Positions 33,504 to 43,582 are shown, counted from the stretch's first letter. The stretch is DNA of 64,000 bases from Yoonia sp035117555 (GCF_035117555.1 NZ_JAYKPK010000011.1:1-64000); one strand, 5' to 3'. The notes: generated by a model not told the origin, from the sequence alone. Program-made: numbers and translations.

Positions 33504-33904
33504 TCGTCCAGATCCTGTTTGACGTGATCCTCCGCCAACAAAGCGCGGGTCGCATCCATCTGATCAAAGGTGCCATCCAGCTGGAACCGCAATTCGGGCG
33601 CGAATTTCATCGTGCCGCCCTTGACCACCAGATGCCGGACCTCGTGGCGATTGCGGCGCAAGGCATTTAACGCCTCTTCCTTGCCCTCACCGCCCAAGGG
33701 CAGGATAAAGGCCGTCGCGATCCGCAGATCGGGTGACATCCGCACCTCACCCACGGTGATCGACATGCGCGCAAGATCAGGGTCGTGGACCTCGCCCCTT
33801 TGCAGGATTTCGGACAGGGTCCGCCGGATCATCTCGCCCACCCGCAGCATCCGCTGCGTCGGGGCTTTTCCGTCTCTTTGTGTATTCTTTGCCATGGGGC
33901 TCAT
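33500..33904 (-). CDS. rbfA: Ribosome-binding factor A
   Basis: A 134-residue small KH-like protein that binds the 30S subunit and aids 16S rRNA maturation. QRMLRVGEMIRRTLSEILQRGEVHDPDL and MSITVGEVRMSPDLRIATAFI are characteristic. The start may be either of two Met codons (33904 or 33895). It lies divergent from dapB with about 85 bp between them, an arrangement I recall from other Rhodobacteraceae. Confidence 0.93.
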   Translation of the reverse strand: MSPMAKNTQRDGKAPTQRMLRVGEMIRRTLSEILQRGEVHDPDLARMSITVGEVRMSPDLRIATAFILPLGGEGKEEALNALRRNRHEVRHLVVKGGTMKFAPELRFQLDGTFDQMDATRALLAEDHVKQDLDE

Positions 33905-33989
33905 TTAATCACTCTCGCCCACAAAGCCAAGCAAGGCTTTGCGTCCCGCGCCCGGCAAAGCTAAGACAGGGCAAAGAGAAGGGGCAGAT

Positions 33990-34799
33990 ATGACAGATAC
34001 ACCGGGAATCGTGATCACAGGCGGCTCTGGCCGCATGGGGCAAATGCTGATCCGCGCCGTGCTGGCATCGGACAAATGCCACCTGACCGGCGTGCTGGAA
34101 CGGCAAGGTCACGCATGGGTCGGGCAGGATATCGGCAGCGCCATGGGCGGCCAGCCTGTCGGCGTGGCGGTCACCGATGATGCGCTGGTCGCTTTCGCGC
34201 GCGCGCAGGCCGTGATCGATTTCACCGCCCCCGCCGCGACGGTGGAATTCGCCGCCCTCGCCGCCCAAGCCCGCGCCGTGCATGTGATCGGCACCACCGG
34301 CCTGTCTGACGATGATATCAAGGCCATCGACCGCGCCGCCCATCACGCCGTGATTGTGCGGGCGGGGAATATGTCGCTGGGGGTCAATCTGCTGGTCAAA
34401 CTGACGCAGAAAGTCGCCGAGGCGCTTGATGCCGATTACGATATCGAAATCGTCGAGGCGCATCACAACCAGAAAGTCGACGCGCCATCAGGCACCGCGC
34501 TGATGCTGGGCGAGGCCGCTGCCGCCGGGCGCGGCGTGAGCCTGTCCGATGTCCGCGATTCGGGCCGCGACGGCATGACCGGCGCGCGCAAACCGGGCGA
34601 TATCGGCTTCAGCGCGATCCGGGGCGGCGATATCGTCGGCGAACATGATGTGATCTTTGCCGCCGCCGGTGAACGGATCGTGCTACGCCATCTGGCCACC
34701 GACCGCGCCATTTTCGCGCGCGGCGCGCTGAAAGCCGCCCTTTGGGGGCAGGACAAAGCGCCGGGGGCTTACGACATGATGGATGTGCTGGGTCTTTAG
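33990..34799 (+). CDS. dapB: 4-hydroxy-tetrahydrodipicolinate reductase
   Basis: A 269-residue enzyme of lysine and diaminopimelate synthesis that reduces HTPA with NAD(P)H. The nucleotide site GGSGRMGQM is at the N-terminus and the catalytic region VEAHHNQKVDAPSGTA (about 154-169) is intact. GAAGGGG precedes the ATG at 33990; the frame back to 33939 is not needed. Function is well supported. Confidence 0.95.
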   Translation: MTDTPGIVITGGSGRMGQMLIRAVLASDKCHLTGVLERQGHAWVGQDIGSAMGGQPVGVAVTDDALVAFARAQAVIDFTAPAATVEFAALAAQARAVHVIGTTGLSDDDIKAIDRAAHHAVIVRAGNMSLGVNLLVKLTQKVAEALDADYDIEIVEAHHNQKVDAPSGTALMLGEAAAAGRGVSLSDVRDSGRDGMTGARKPGDIGFSAIRGGDIVGEHDVIFAAAGERIVLRHLATDRAIFARGALKAALWGQDKAPGAYDMMDVLGL

Positions 34800-34825
34800 A
34801 ACACTTACATCATCTTCAGAGAATT

Positions 34826-34843
34826 AAATATCCCCGCCGGAGG
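34826..34843. repeat. Rhodobacteraceae-type intergenic GC element
   Basis: Downstream of dapB the minus strand reads GCCTCCGGCGGGGATATTT, a word I recall as very common in intergenic DNA of this family. It may be a dispersed REP-like or mRNA 3' element. Only one copy was noticed here, so its repeat status rests on memory of other genomes. Confidence 0.4.
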
Positions 34844-34931
34844 CTCCTGCCCCCGACCACCCACTGCCGCCCGCAGAATGAACCAAACCGCCCCTCGCGC
34901 GTATAAATACCAACGCGCAAGGAAGGTTACG

Positions 34932-35288
34932 ATGAAAACACTGGTTCTCTCTCTCGGCCTGTCACTGACGACCGGGGCCGCTTACGCTGATTTCGCCCCG
35001 GTCTCGGATCAGGCGGAATTCATGCAATTGGTCGACAGCCGCGAATTGCGCCACCGCTTCTACCCGATCACATTGCAGGTGCTGGGTGACGGGGAGGTTA
35101 CAGGCAGCGCCTTGGGCTGGGGTGTGACCGGCACATGGGCCTGGCAAGACGGGTATTTCTGCCGTGAACTCAATTGGGGCGGTGACCCGATCCCCTATAA
35201 TTGCCAATTGGTCGAGATTGATAATGACCTGATCCGCTTCACCGTCGATCAGGGTTCCGGTCAAAACGCAGTATTCCGGCTGCGCTGA
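34932..35288 (+). CDS. Small secreted protein of unknown function
   Basis: A 118-residue protein starting MKTLVLSLGLSLTTGAAYA, a clear signal peptide cleaved before about residue 20. AAGGAAGG precedes the ATG at 34932. The mature part is about 98 residues, with Trp- and Gly-rich strands (GWGVTGTWAWQDGYFCRELNW) and two Cys that may form a disulfide. It probably lies in the periplasm. It ends one base from the hemerythrin gene's stop, on the opposite strand. Confidence 0.75.
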   Translation: MKTLVLSLGLSLTTGAAYADFAPVSDQAEFMQLVDSRELRHRFYPITLQVLGDGEVTGSALGWGVTGTWAWQDGYFCRELNWGGDPIPYNCQLVEIDNDLIRFTVDQGSGQNAVFRLR

Positions 35289-35906
35289 TCAGCCAAGCTC
35301 CTTGCTGCCATAACGCAGAATCACCGGCACGATCAGTTCTTCCTCATCCACCAGATGACGGTTGAGAAGTTTTTCCAACCGCGTCAGCTCGGTCTGAAAC
35401 GCTCCGCCTGCATCCTGCAGTTTCGTCCGGTCGCCCGATACTTGCAGCACGCCATTGGCGCTGGTCACGAAAGCGGCCAGAAATTCATCCAAAGCATGGT
35501 GATCGGCATCCAGAATGTCGAAGCCTTTGCTGATGCGCTTATCCTTGTGCATCAGCTTGGGGAAATAATAGCTATCCTCGATCGTGTGATGTTCGTGCAA
35601 ACCATTCACAAACATCCCGCCATAGCGCGAAAGGGTGCCTGCAAACTGATCCGGCGCCATCTTGCGGTCCAACAGCAGATCGGTGGCACCAGACATTTCC
35701 TTCATCAAGCGCCGGAACATCAGATGCCGGTCCAGCCAGAACCGAATCAGCCCGTCAAAGCCGGGGTCCTGTTCCCAGCCGGCACGCGGATATTCCGCCA
35801 GCAGGACCTGCAAAGCATCCGGCAGCTTGTCGCGGTTAATCAGGGCGAGTTCGTCATTCATCGGCTGTCCAATCATGTATCCACCGATATCTAATCGCTC
35901 GGACAT
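35289..35906 (-). CDS. Hemerythrin-domain (HHE) protein
   Basis: A 205-residue helical protein with the spacing of a hemerythrin di-iron site: His61, the HEHHTIE cluster at 104-110, DADHHALDEF at 134-142, and RHLVDEEE at 183-190. Such proteins bind oxygen or NO or store iron in the cytosol. No other domain is seen. The physiological role is not evident from its neighbours. Confidence 0.85.
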   Translation of the reverse strand: MSERLDIGGYMIGQPMNDELALINRDKLPDALQVLLAEYPRAGWEQDPGFDGLIRFWLDRHLMFRRLMKEMSGATDLLLDRKMAPDQFAGTLSRYGGMFVNGLHEHHTIEDSYYFPKLMHKDKRISKGFDILDADHHALDEFLAAFVTSANGVLQVSGDRTKLQDAGGAFQTELTRLEKLLNRHLVDEEELIVPVILRYGSKELG

Positions 35907-35980
35907 GGCCTGACCAGTGCAAGCACCGGACAGGGGCTGTTCATCACCGCACTGTCACCCCGGCATTGGCGCAGACTGGC

Positions 35981-38900
35981 TTAATAATCACGCTCGAAAA
36001 ACACGCCGACGCTGGTGCCGCCATCCTGATCGACCCCGCCTCTGGCGACGATTTCATCAGTGACATCCAGATTGAGGTTGATCTCGGTGTTGCCAGAACT
36101 GCTGACCGTCACATCAGTATAGACATTCTCGGACAGATATCTGCCAGCGCGCACGGCGGCATTGCCATCTTCATCGGTCGTGACGTCAAAGTCATCCAGA
36201 CCAAGGTTTTCGCGCAGTTGATCCATCACCCCGCCACCGCCGCGACCGGCCAAGGTGCTGATGGCGGACGCAAGCTGCACCGCCTGCAAAGGCGAGATGC
36301 TTTGCAGATCGCGGCCAAAGATCAGCTGCGACAGCACCTCATCCTGCGGCAGGTCCGGCACCGATTGGAACGTCACCTCGGGTTCGCTGGCGGGACCTTC
36401 GACGATGATATTGATCTGCGTGCCACCGGCGCTTTCGGTGCTGGCGACAAGTCTGATGTAGGGTTCAAAATCGCCTTGCAGCGATGCGCTACCTTCGGTC
36501 AGATCAAAGCGCTGGCTGAGAATATCGATACGCCCGCGCAACAACTCGAACCGCCCGACCGGGATCACATTGTCGCTGGTGCCGCCAATGGTCAGTTGCC
36601 CGCCCAGTTCGGCATCCAGCCCACGCCCGCGGATAAAGATCCGCGACGGCGCATCAATCACGATGTTGAGCGGAAAAGCCGCCCCACCGCCGCCGCCGCC
36701 GTCAACCTCTGCCCCGCTGGGCAAAAGACCGGCACGCAGCAAGGTCTGCCGCACATCAGGCTCCGGTTGCAGATGCACGACATCAGGCAATGATCCCAAC
36801 GGGCTGATGCTGGAGGATGGCACCTGCACATCGGTCTGGCCAAGCGCCAGTTGCCCATTGATCCGCGCGCCGCCTTGCAGCGGGCCTTGCAGGCTGACGG
36901 TGCCGCCAATGGTCGTGCGATAAAGCTCCGGATCTTGTAGCACCACATCGGTCAGCTGCACCGTCACATCGGCGGTATTGACCCCGCTGAGACCGATGGG
37001 GCCATTGATCGATATCGCCCCGCCTGCTTCGACACTGGATTGCAGATTGATCTGGGCGGTGCCGTTGGACAGCCCGACCGACCCTGTGATCCCGCTCAGC
37101 GCCTGCGCCAGACCGGGATCGGCCAGCCGTCCATTGGCAAAGGTCACCTGTCCGCTGAGTCCATCGAGCCCAGGGTCACCTTGCGCCAGCAGGTCAAAAT
37201 TGGCGGTCCCGCTCAACCGGCGCGGTTCAAGGACCGCATTGGCCAGCCCCAACGGCGCTGATCCGTTGATCGCCAGATCCAGCTGCCCGGATTGCGCGAC
37301 ATCGCCGCGCACTTGCGCTGTCAGCCCGCCAGGCCCGGTGCCGGTGGCATCAATCCCCCAATTGCCCCCATCATCAAGGGATGCCGAACCTGTCGCGCGC
37401 ACCGGACCGCTGATCTGATCGGTCAACAGACCGATATCGCGCAGACTGGCATTGAACCGCCCCTGCCCTATCCCGGCATTCCCGTTCAACGCCCCCACGA
37501 CCGAAAGTTGCGGGGTAGAGATTTCCAGCGTCCGCACGGCCAGCACGCCATCGGTCTGACCGATATCCGCATTGATCCGTCCTGTCCCGGCCAGCAAAGC
37601 ATCAGCGGTCGGATTGCCGATCCCCAGATCTTCACTGCGCAGGTTGACCCTTGCATCAAAGGCGCTGAGGTCCGGCAGCAGATTGCCGGAAGCGGTCAGG
37701 TCAATACTGCCGCGCAGAGGTTGGCCGATCACGCCCGCATAGGCCGACAGATTGGCGACCTGCGCGGCAAGATCGCCGGTGACGGCGTAATCGGCATCAG
37801 CGCCAGCGACCGTGGCGTCCAGCCGCAGATCGGTCCCCGGCCCGGTGATCTGCAAAACGGTGCCGGTCTCGCCTGTTGGTGTCGGGCTGGCATTCAGCGT
37901 CAGCGCCAAGGGGCCGCTCAACGATCCGTCGATCACGCTGGCATCGGGGATGCGCAGCGCAAGATCCGCCGTATTCGGCCCCTCCAGTTGCAGATCGGCA
38001 CTGCCACGCAGATCAAGCGTTGGCGTCTGCATCGACAAATCGGACAAGCGCAGGCTCGTCTCGCCCGTGCGTTCCATCGCAACCGCGAGTTCGCCCGCGC
38101 CAGCCAGCAACGGATCAAGCGGGTCAAGACCTGTCACAAGATCCTGCGTCTCGGCTGAGACGTCCAGTGTGAATCGCGCGCCATCGCTTGATGCAACGCC
38201 ATCAATGTTCAGCGCCGCAGCCCCGGCAAGGGGGCGTCCCGCGACACCTGCATAGCGCGACAGGTCTGTGACATCCGCGGCCAGATCGACGTTGATCACC
38301 TGCCCACCTTCTGGCGCTGGCACGATTGTACCATTGGTCTGATAACTGGCGGCGGGGGCTGTGCCGGACAGATCAAAGCTGATCTGCCCGGTATCCGACA
38401 TTGTTACGCGGCCCGTGGTCGCGACGGGCCCTTCGATGTCCGGCAGAACCAACCCGAGATCGCGCAGGGATGCGGTAATATCGGCCTCGGACCCGGTACT
38501 GGTCAGGCTGACGCCTGCAGTGACGTCAGCGGCATCGGTCGTGACGGCAAATCTTTCCAGCCGCGTGCCTGCGGTGTCGCGCACCAGATTCGCGGCCAAG
38601 GTGCCTTCGCCCGCCAGAACGGCGTCGGCTTCTGCGATCCCAACACGCAGGTCTGTCGTGACACCATCCAGCATGACATTGAACAACCCATCCAGCGGCG
38701 TCAGATCGGCCGTGATATCAAAAGAGGCATCACCGCCAAGGTCTTGCCCGACAAGCGTGGAAAACCGCTGCAAACCCGCGACCTGCACAGCGACATTGGC
38801 ATCGGTCTGAAAGCCAGCCGAAGGGCCTGCGATCAACGCATCGCCTTGCAGATCGACGCCTGCACCTGTCAGGGTAAGGTTGGAAATTTCGGTCGGATTG

Positions 38901-40237
38901 CCCTCGATCCGTTCCAACGACAATGTGCCGGTGACGCCATCGCCGAAAGCCTCTGCCGCGCCGGTGTCATCCAGTTGCAGGCCTTCGGCACCATAATCCA
39001 GATCGGCGGTGAACCGGCCCGCAGCAGCGCCTTCGCCCGATCGCAAAAGACCGCCACCGCGCAGCCCAAGACGATCAATGACAAGGCCGGGCCGGGTCAG
39101 TCCGTTCACGGTGATATCCATATCCCAATCGTCGGATATGCTCGCATCGTAATTCACAGCCAGCGTCACATCGTCAACAAAAGTGCGAGGGCCTGACAAA
39201 GGCAGCAAAACCGGTTCATCGCCTTGGGCTGCAATGCCCCCTGTAATCCGAATGACTTCCGGCCAGCCTTGCGGCGCGATCTGCACCCGGCCGTCCAGAC
39301 TGACGCGACCCGCCAGCAGCGCGAGGCGTGGGATATCGATCCTGCCGTCATCCGAGCGGTTCAAAGCCATCTCCAATTGTGCGTCAGTGCCAAAAAATTC
39401 CTGATATTCTTCGGCGAAAAGCGCCGAGATATCGCCCCCTACATCCAGCCGCACCTGTTGTTGACCATCAGCATTTGCCACACCAAAGCGACCGCTCAGC
39501 CGGTCCTGCCCATCGGTGGCCAAGGCAAGTGTCGCCGAAAAATCATCCAGCGGCGCATCGCCTTCCACGGTCAGTTGCACCGAAGGGCGATCCGGCAAAT
39601 CCAGCAGACGTGCGGCGATGCCATCAGGCCCTTCTTCAAGGTTCAGCAAGATGGCCAACACATTGGACACATTGGAATAGCTGCCGTCGATCTGGAAAAT
39701 ACCCTCTTTGCCATCCAGACGGGTCGCCAATACATCGGCCTGCCCTTCACCGCCTGCCAAGGCCGCCGATCCGGACAGGCTGACGACGACAGGTTCCCCA
39801 AGGAAAGATTCGGCAAGCTCGATCTGGTCGATCTGCAGCACGCCCAGCGTCACGCTGACCGGCAATTCCGGCAATGCAAAAGGCTGTGCTTCGGGCGATG
39901 GTCCACTTTCATCTGCGATTGGCGCGCGATCCACGATGATCCGGCCTGCGCGCAATTGCTGAACATTGATTGCGCCGCGCAGCAAGGCCGTGCGGTTCCA
40001 TTGCAGCACGACATCTTCCAGCGTCAGCCAGACACCTTCGGCATCGGCGATGGTCATCTGGGCAATCCGCGCCTCGGAACTCAATGCGCCCTCAAAACCC
40101 GTGATGGTGACGGTGCGGTCATCGCCGGACAGATTGCTTTCGATCAGATTTGTCAGATAGCCGCGATCTGCATCCTCGGATTGCGCCATCGCGACAGCAG
40201 GCAGGAAAATCAGGGTGATCAGCCAAATGAATCTCAA
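35981..40237 (-). CDS. tamB: TamB-like translocation/assembly protein
   Basis: A 1418-residue protein with an N-terminal hydrophobic anchor (about 2-18), a very long beta-strand-rich middle made of repeating AsmA-like segments, and a C-terminal DUF490 (TamB) domain ending FFERDY. TamB spans the periplasm and works with TamA in outer membrane protein insertion and lipid transport. The start overlaps the tamA stop by four bases. Length is in the usual range for alphaproteobacteria. Confidence 0.92.
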   Translation of the reverse strand: MRFIWLITLIFLPAVAMAQSEDADRGYLTNLIESNLSGDDRTVTITGFEGALSSEARIAQMTIADAEGVWLTLEDVVLQWNRTALLRGAINVQQLRAGRIIVDRAPIADESGPSPEAQPFALPELPVSVTLGVLQIDQIELAESFLGEPVVVSLSGSAALAGGEGQADVLATRLDGKEGIFQIDGSYSNVSNVLAILLNLEEGPDGIAARLLDLPDRPSVQLTVEGDAPLDDFSATLALATDGQDRLSGRFGVANADGQQQVRLDVGGDISALFAEEYQEFFGTDAQLEMALNRSDDGRIDIPRLALLAGRVSLDGRVQIAPQGWPEVIRITGGIAAQGDEPVLLPLSGPRTFVDDVTLAVNYDASISDDWDMDITVNGLTRPGLVIDRLGLRGGGLLRSGEGAAAGRFTADLDYGAEGLQLDDTGAAEAFGDGVTGTLSLERIEGNPTEISNLTLTGAGVDLQGDALIAGPSAGFQTDANVAVQVAGLQRFSTLVGQDLGGDASFDITADLTPLDGLFNVMLDGVTTDLRVGIAEADAVLAGEGTLAANLVRDTAGTRLERFAVTTDAADVTAGVSLTSTGSEADITASLRDLGLVLPDIEGPVATTGRVTMSDTGQISFDLSGTAPAASYQTNGTIVPAPEGGQVINVDLAADVTDLSRYAGVAGRPLAGAAALNIDGVASSDGARFTLDVSAETQDLVTGLDPLDPLLAGAGELAVAMERTGETSLRLSDLSMQTPTLDLRGSADLQLEGPNTADLALRIPDASVIDGSLSGPLALTLNASPTPTGETGTVLQITGPGTDLRLDATVAGADADYAVTGDLAAQVANLSAYAGVIGQPLRGSIDLTASGNLLPDLSAFDARVNLRSEDLGIGNPTADALLAGTGRINADIGQTDGVLAVRTLEISTPQLSVVGALNGNAGIGQGRFNASLRDIGLLTDQISGPVRATGSASLDDGGNWGIDATGTGPGGLTAQVRGDVAQSGQLDLAINGSAPLGLANAVLEPRRLSGTANFDLLAQGDPGLDGLSGQVTFANGRLADPGLAQALSGITGSVGLSNGTAQINLQSSVEAGGAISINGPIGLSGVNTADVTVQLTDVVLQDPELYRTTIGGTVSLQGPLQGGARINGQLALGQTDVQVPSSSISPLGSLPDVVHLQPEPDVRQTLLRAGLLPSGAEVDGGGGGGAAFPLNIVIDAPSRIFIRGRGLDAELGGQLTIGGTSDNVIPVGRFELLRGRIDILSQRFDLTEGSASLQGDFEPYIRLVASTESAGGTQINIIVEGPASEPEVTFQSVPDLPQDEVLSQLIFGRDLQSISPLQAVQLASAISTLAGRGGGGVMDQLRENLGLDDFDVTTDEDGNAAVRAGRYLSENVYTDVTVSSSGNTEINLNLDVTDEIVARGGVDQDGGTSVGVFFERDY

Positions 40238-42027
40238 AACGCTTGTCCTATTCCGATGTAAACCTGCACGCTTTCGCCGACCTCATCACCGCTGACGGGT
40301 GTGCCGATATCCAGACGGATCGGCCCGATCCCGGTATCATAGCGCGCCCCGATCCCGGCACCTGCATGCCATTCACCCTCTTCACCAGGCACGGCGGTTT
40401 CGCCGATATAGCCCACGTCATAAAACCCGACGAGCGACAGGTTATCGCGGATCGCATAGCGCGCTTCCATCTGCGCACCGATGAAGGACGTGCCACCTGT
40501 GGTGATCACATCCATGCCCTGCATCGTCTCCACGCCGAGCGATTGATATGGTTGCCCGCGCACGGTGCCGCCGCCACCGGAAAAATACAGGAAATCGGCT
40601 GGTGCATCGATGATATCCGCCCCGACAAGGCTGCCGACCATCCCACGCGCGGCCAATGTCAGCCCTTCCTCTTCGCCAAAGCTGCGATAGGCGCGGGCAT
40701 CACCGAAAAACCGCGCGCCGTTCAGATCGCCATCAATGCTGGCGAATGGGGTCAACCGCCCGTCAAGATAATACCCCGCTGTGGCGTCAGTCGCATTGTT
40801 GCGGCGGTCAAACGTGGCGCGCAGCGGAAGTATGACCAAGGTGTAGTCGCGTTCGCCCAGTTCTGTCTCTTCGCGTGCGGTCAGCAGGCCGATCCCGCCC
40901 TGCACCGTCAGATCATCGGTCAGATAGCGGATCAGACCGGTTTCAATCTCGAATTTATCGATCAGGAACGTTGGTTCATCTTCGCGCGACACCTCTGTCT
41001 CGATGTAGAAATCAGTATCCGCGCCAAATGTGGCAGGCCGGGTGAAATTGCCGCGCAGCGAATAATCCGTGCCGCCGGTTTCGCCGTTGATACCCGAAAC
41101 GCTGGCATCGACGCGCAGCCGTTCCGCGCCACCCAACAGGTTGCGGTGCAGCCAGAAAGTAGAGACAGCCAAACCCTCAACCGACGACAGCTCGATGCCA
41201 AAGCCGATCCGGCGCAGTGCAGCTTCGTCGACTTGGGCGCTGACCGGGATCGTGTCGTCCGGCCCCGGCTCTTCCGCGATGCGCAAGGCGGCACTGTTGA
41301 AGGTGCCGGTGCGGCGCAGGCGGCTTTCGGCGTCATTCACGGCATCGGGGGAATAAATGTCGCCCACCGGCAGACCGGCGATTTCACGCACGCGTTCGGG
41401 GCGGACCCTTTCGTTGCCTGATACGTCCAGTTCACCAAACCGCAACTGCGGTCCGGGTGCGATCCCGATGGTCACATCAAGCTGCCGGTCGCCATGGCGC
41501 GCGACGATCTGCTGATCGCCCACATTGGCAAGCGGATAACCGAGATCACGCCAGGCATTCACGCCGGAGCTGGCGGCGGATCTGATCTGCCCCGATAGGG
41601 CCGGTTCGGTGGGGGCCAGATTGGCCGGCAATTCCGTCTGATCCGGCAAAGGCGCGATGCTGACCGAACCAAAGGTAAACTGCGGGCCCGCATCGACGGT
41701 AATCACAATTTCATTGATCGCCCGTGGCGCACCAAGCGGCGCGATATTCGCAGCCTCGACCCCATCCACGGTGATCGAAATCGCCCCGCTGTAATATCCT
41801 TCCGCATAAAGCGCGGTCAGCAATCGGCGATAATCCGCGCGTGCGGCAGCGATGTAATCCTGCGGGGCGGCGGTATCATCCAAAGCGCGCAAGAGTGACG
41901 CGTTATCGAGGGATTCATTCGCGGTTTCGGAAACCAACCGTACCTCTTGCGCTGAAACCACACCTGCCCCGAAAATAAGGGCTGTCGTCATCCACAGGTA
42001 TGTTTTCACGTCTCGCCCCCGCGACAT
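40234..42027 (-). CDS. tamA: TamA-like Omp85 outer membrane protein
   Basis: About 597 residues: signal sequence ending VVSAQ, POTRA domains (about 30-270), and a BamA-type 16-strand barrel ending in Phe, the usual outer membrane signal. The L6-loop motif reads GGGGTVRGQPYQSLG. It acts with TamB. The first ATG has no ribosome site; a GTG at 42009 that begins KTYLWMTTALIF would give a tidier signal peptide and may be the real start. Confidence 0.92.
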   Translation of the reverse strand: MSRGRDVKTYLWMTTALIFGAGVVSAQEVRLVSETANESLDNASLLRALDDTAAPQDYIAAARADYRRLLTALYAEGYYSGAISITVDGVEAANIAPLGAPRAINEIVITVDAGPQFTFGSVSIAPLPDQTELPANLAPTEPALSGQIRSAASSGVNAWRDLGYPLANVGDQQIVARHGDRQLDVTIGIAPGPQLRFGELDVSGNERVRPERVREIAGLPVGDIYSPDAVNDAESRLRRTGTFNSAALRIAEEPGPDDTIPVSAQVDEAALRRIGFGIELSSVEGLAVSTFWLHRNLLGGAERLRVDASVSGINGETGGTDYSLRGNFTRPATFGADTDFYIETEVSREDEPTFLIDKFEIETGLIRYLTDDLTVQGGIGLLTAREETELGERDYTLVILPLRATFDRRNNATDATAGYYLDGRLTPFASIDGDLNGARFFGDARAYRSFGEEEGLTLAARGMVGSLVGADIIDAPADFLYFSGGGGTVRGQPYQSLGVETMQGMDVITTGGTSFIGAQMEARYAIRDNLSLVGFYDVGYIGETAVPGEEGEWHAGAGIGARYDTGIGPIRLDIGTPVSGDEVGESVQVYIGIGQAF

Positions 42028-42198
42028 TTTTACTTATTTGCTGACAGACCTATCCGAAATTACAAGGATTGACCAATCACAACAGGCAACGCCGCCCGCT
42101 TGATTTTGTTCCAACATGGCAAAAGCTGCTGATTTCATTGTCCGACAGTGATGTCGTTTGACGATCAAGCCAGCAACGCCTGCCATTAGCCCGAAGGC

Positions 42199-42918
42199 TC
42201 AGCCACAGGCAGGCGGTGGATTGGCGGAACTCATCTCGCGCGCGGCGGTCCGGCGATAAACATTCAGCAGCGCGACCCGCCTTGGCCGGAAACTGCCGCC
42301 GTTTTCACTGGCTGCGATGATGCGATGCACATGAAACATCCTGAAATCCTGCCGCAGCAAACAATAGGCCAGCAACATCAACGTGTTGTCACTATAGGAC
42401 AGCCCGAGGGGCCAGATCTCACGCGCGGTCACCTGCTCGCTCAGGTCACGGTAACGGATCGCAAGACTGCGTTCTTCCCAACAGGCGTGGCGCAAACGGT
42501 CCAGATCCACCTTGACCGGCGGCCTTGCGGCCGGTTTGCGCCAGCTGCGCATCACGCAATGCGACGCTTGCCGCGCCTGCGGATCGGGCAAGGTCGCGAT
42601 GATCCGGGCCAGCGCATCCTGCCCCGCGCGGATCAGATCCTGATCGCCGAATTCGGCCAATCCCCCCATGGCGAGCATCAGCGCCTCGATCTCCAGCCGG
42701 GAAAAGCTTTGCGGTGGCAAGGCGGGGTCTTCGGTCAGCACATAACCCACCCCCGCCGCACCGTCGATGAGCGCGCCACCCGCACGCAAGGTGGCAATAT
42801 CGCGGTATAGCTGGCGCAGTGAAATCCCCGTCTCATCCGCCAGCCTTTGCGCGGTGACAGGCGCAGGCAAGCGGCGCAGCGTATCCATCAATCGCATCAA
42901 ACGGTCGGTCCGGGCCAT
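42199..42918 (-). CDS. YafY-type transcriptional regulator (HTH and WYL)
   Basis: A 239-residue regulator. An N-terminal DeoR-like helix-turn-helix (about 5-60, including ETGISLRQLYRDIATLR) is followed by a WYL domain (about 130-215) with the RYRDLSEQVTAREIWPLGLSY pattern. WYL domains sense ligands such as nucleotides or damaged nucleic acid. It is divergent from a GST-family gene, with a repeated GTCAGG word in between, and probably controls it. Confidence 0.87.
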   Translation of the reverse strand: MARTDRLMRLMDTLRRLPAPVTAQRLADETGISLRQLYRDIATLRAGGALIDGAAGVGYVLTEDPALPPQSFSRLEIEALMLAMGGLAEFGDQDLIRAGQDALARIIATLPDPQARQASHCVMRSWRKPAARPPVKVDLDRLRHACWEERSLAIRYRDLSEQVTAREIWPLGLSYSDNTLMLLAYCLLRQDFRMFHVHRIIAASENGGSFRPRRVALLNVYRRTAAREMSSANPPPACG

Positions 42919-42936
42919 AAGTTACTGCCGCTTTCT

Positions 42937-42951
42937 GTCAGGAGGGTCAGG
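42937..42951. promoter_or_regulatory. Direct-repeat operator candidate between yafY-type and GST genes
   Basis: GTCAGG occurs at 42937-42942 and again at 42946-42951, nine bases apart, in the 67-bp divergent promoter. Paired hexamers of this kind are plausible for YafY-family regulators. Inference from position. Confidence 0.45.
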
Positions 42952-42985
42952 TTACACCAAAGCTCTAACATAACCCGAGGTCCCT

Positions 42986-43582
42986 ATGCCCATTCTTTAT
43001 CATTCTCCCCAGTCCCGTTCATCCTCCATCGTCACTTTGATCGACGAACTCGGCGCAGATGTCGACATCGTCGAAGTGACGATCCCCCGGCAGGACGGAT
43101 CAGGCGGCCCTGACCCGCGCAACCCGCATCCCGAAAAGAAAGTGCCCTATCTGGTCGATGGCGATCAACATATCCGCGAACGCGGCGCGATCATTCTGCA
43201 CCTGACCGACAGCTATCCTGCCGCGGGCCTTGGCCCCGTCCACGGCGCGCCGGGACGGGGTGAATATCTGTCATGGCTGTTCTATTACCAAGGCGTGATG
43301 GAGCCGGTGATGATCCTGCATTGGGCGCAGATCGACCATCCGGCAATCAGCGCCAGCCTGCGCGACTACGCCACAATGACCGCGCGCCTGTCAGAGGCTC
43401 TGCGCGATCAGCCTTATCTTCTGGGCAATGATTACTCCGCCGCCGATCTGCTCTGCAGCAGCCCATTTCTATGGTTCCCGGATTTCACCCCCGACGATCC
43501 GGCGATCAGATCATGGCTGCAACGCTGCAGCGAACGCCCAGCAGCGATCCGACTGGCCGAGCGGGAAGGGTCATCGACCTGA
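42986..43582 (+). CDS. Glutathione S-transferase family protein
   Basis: A 198-residue protein. The N-terminal thioredoxin-like part carries SPQSRSSSIVTLIDELG and KKVPYLVDGDQHIRERGAIILHLTD, the GST substrate and glutathione region with the cis-Pro. The helical C-terminal domain follows from about 85. It would conjugate or reduce electrophiles using glutathione. Likely controlled by the divergent YafY-type regulator. Confidence 0.85.
   Translation: MPILYHSPQSRSSSIVTLIDELGADVDIVEVTIPRQDGSGGPDPRNPHPEKKVPYLVDGDQHIRERGAIILHLTDSYPAAGLGPVHGAPGRGEYLSWLFYYQGVMEPVMILHWAQIDHPAISASLRDYATMTARLSEALRDQPYLLGNDYSAADLLCSSPFLWFPDFTPDDPAIRSWLQRCSERPAAIRLAEREGSST

Noticed and set aside
39224..40261. 345-codon plus-strand frame opposite tamB
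   Set aside because: Shadow of the long tamB gene with typical mirror composition.
40243..41421. 392-codon plus-strand frame opposite tamA
   Set aside because: Antisense to a well supported Omp85 gene, with no motif and no ribosome site.
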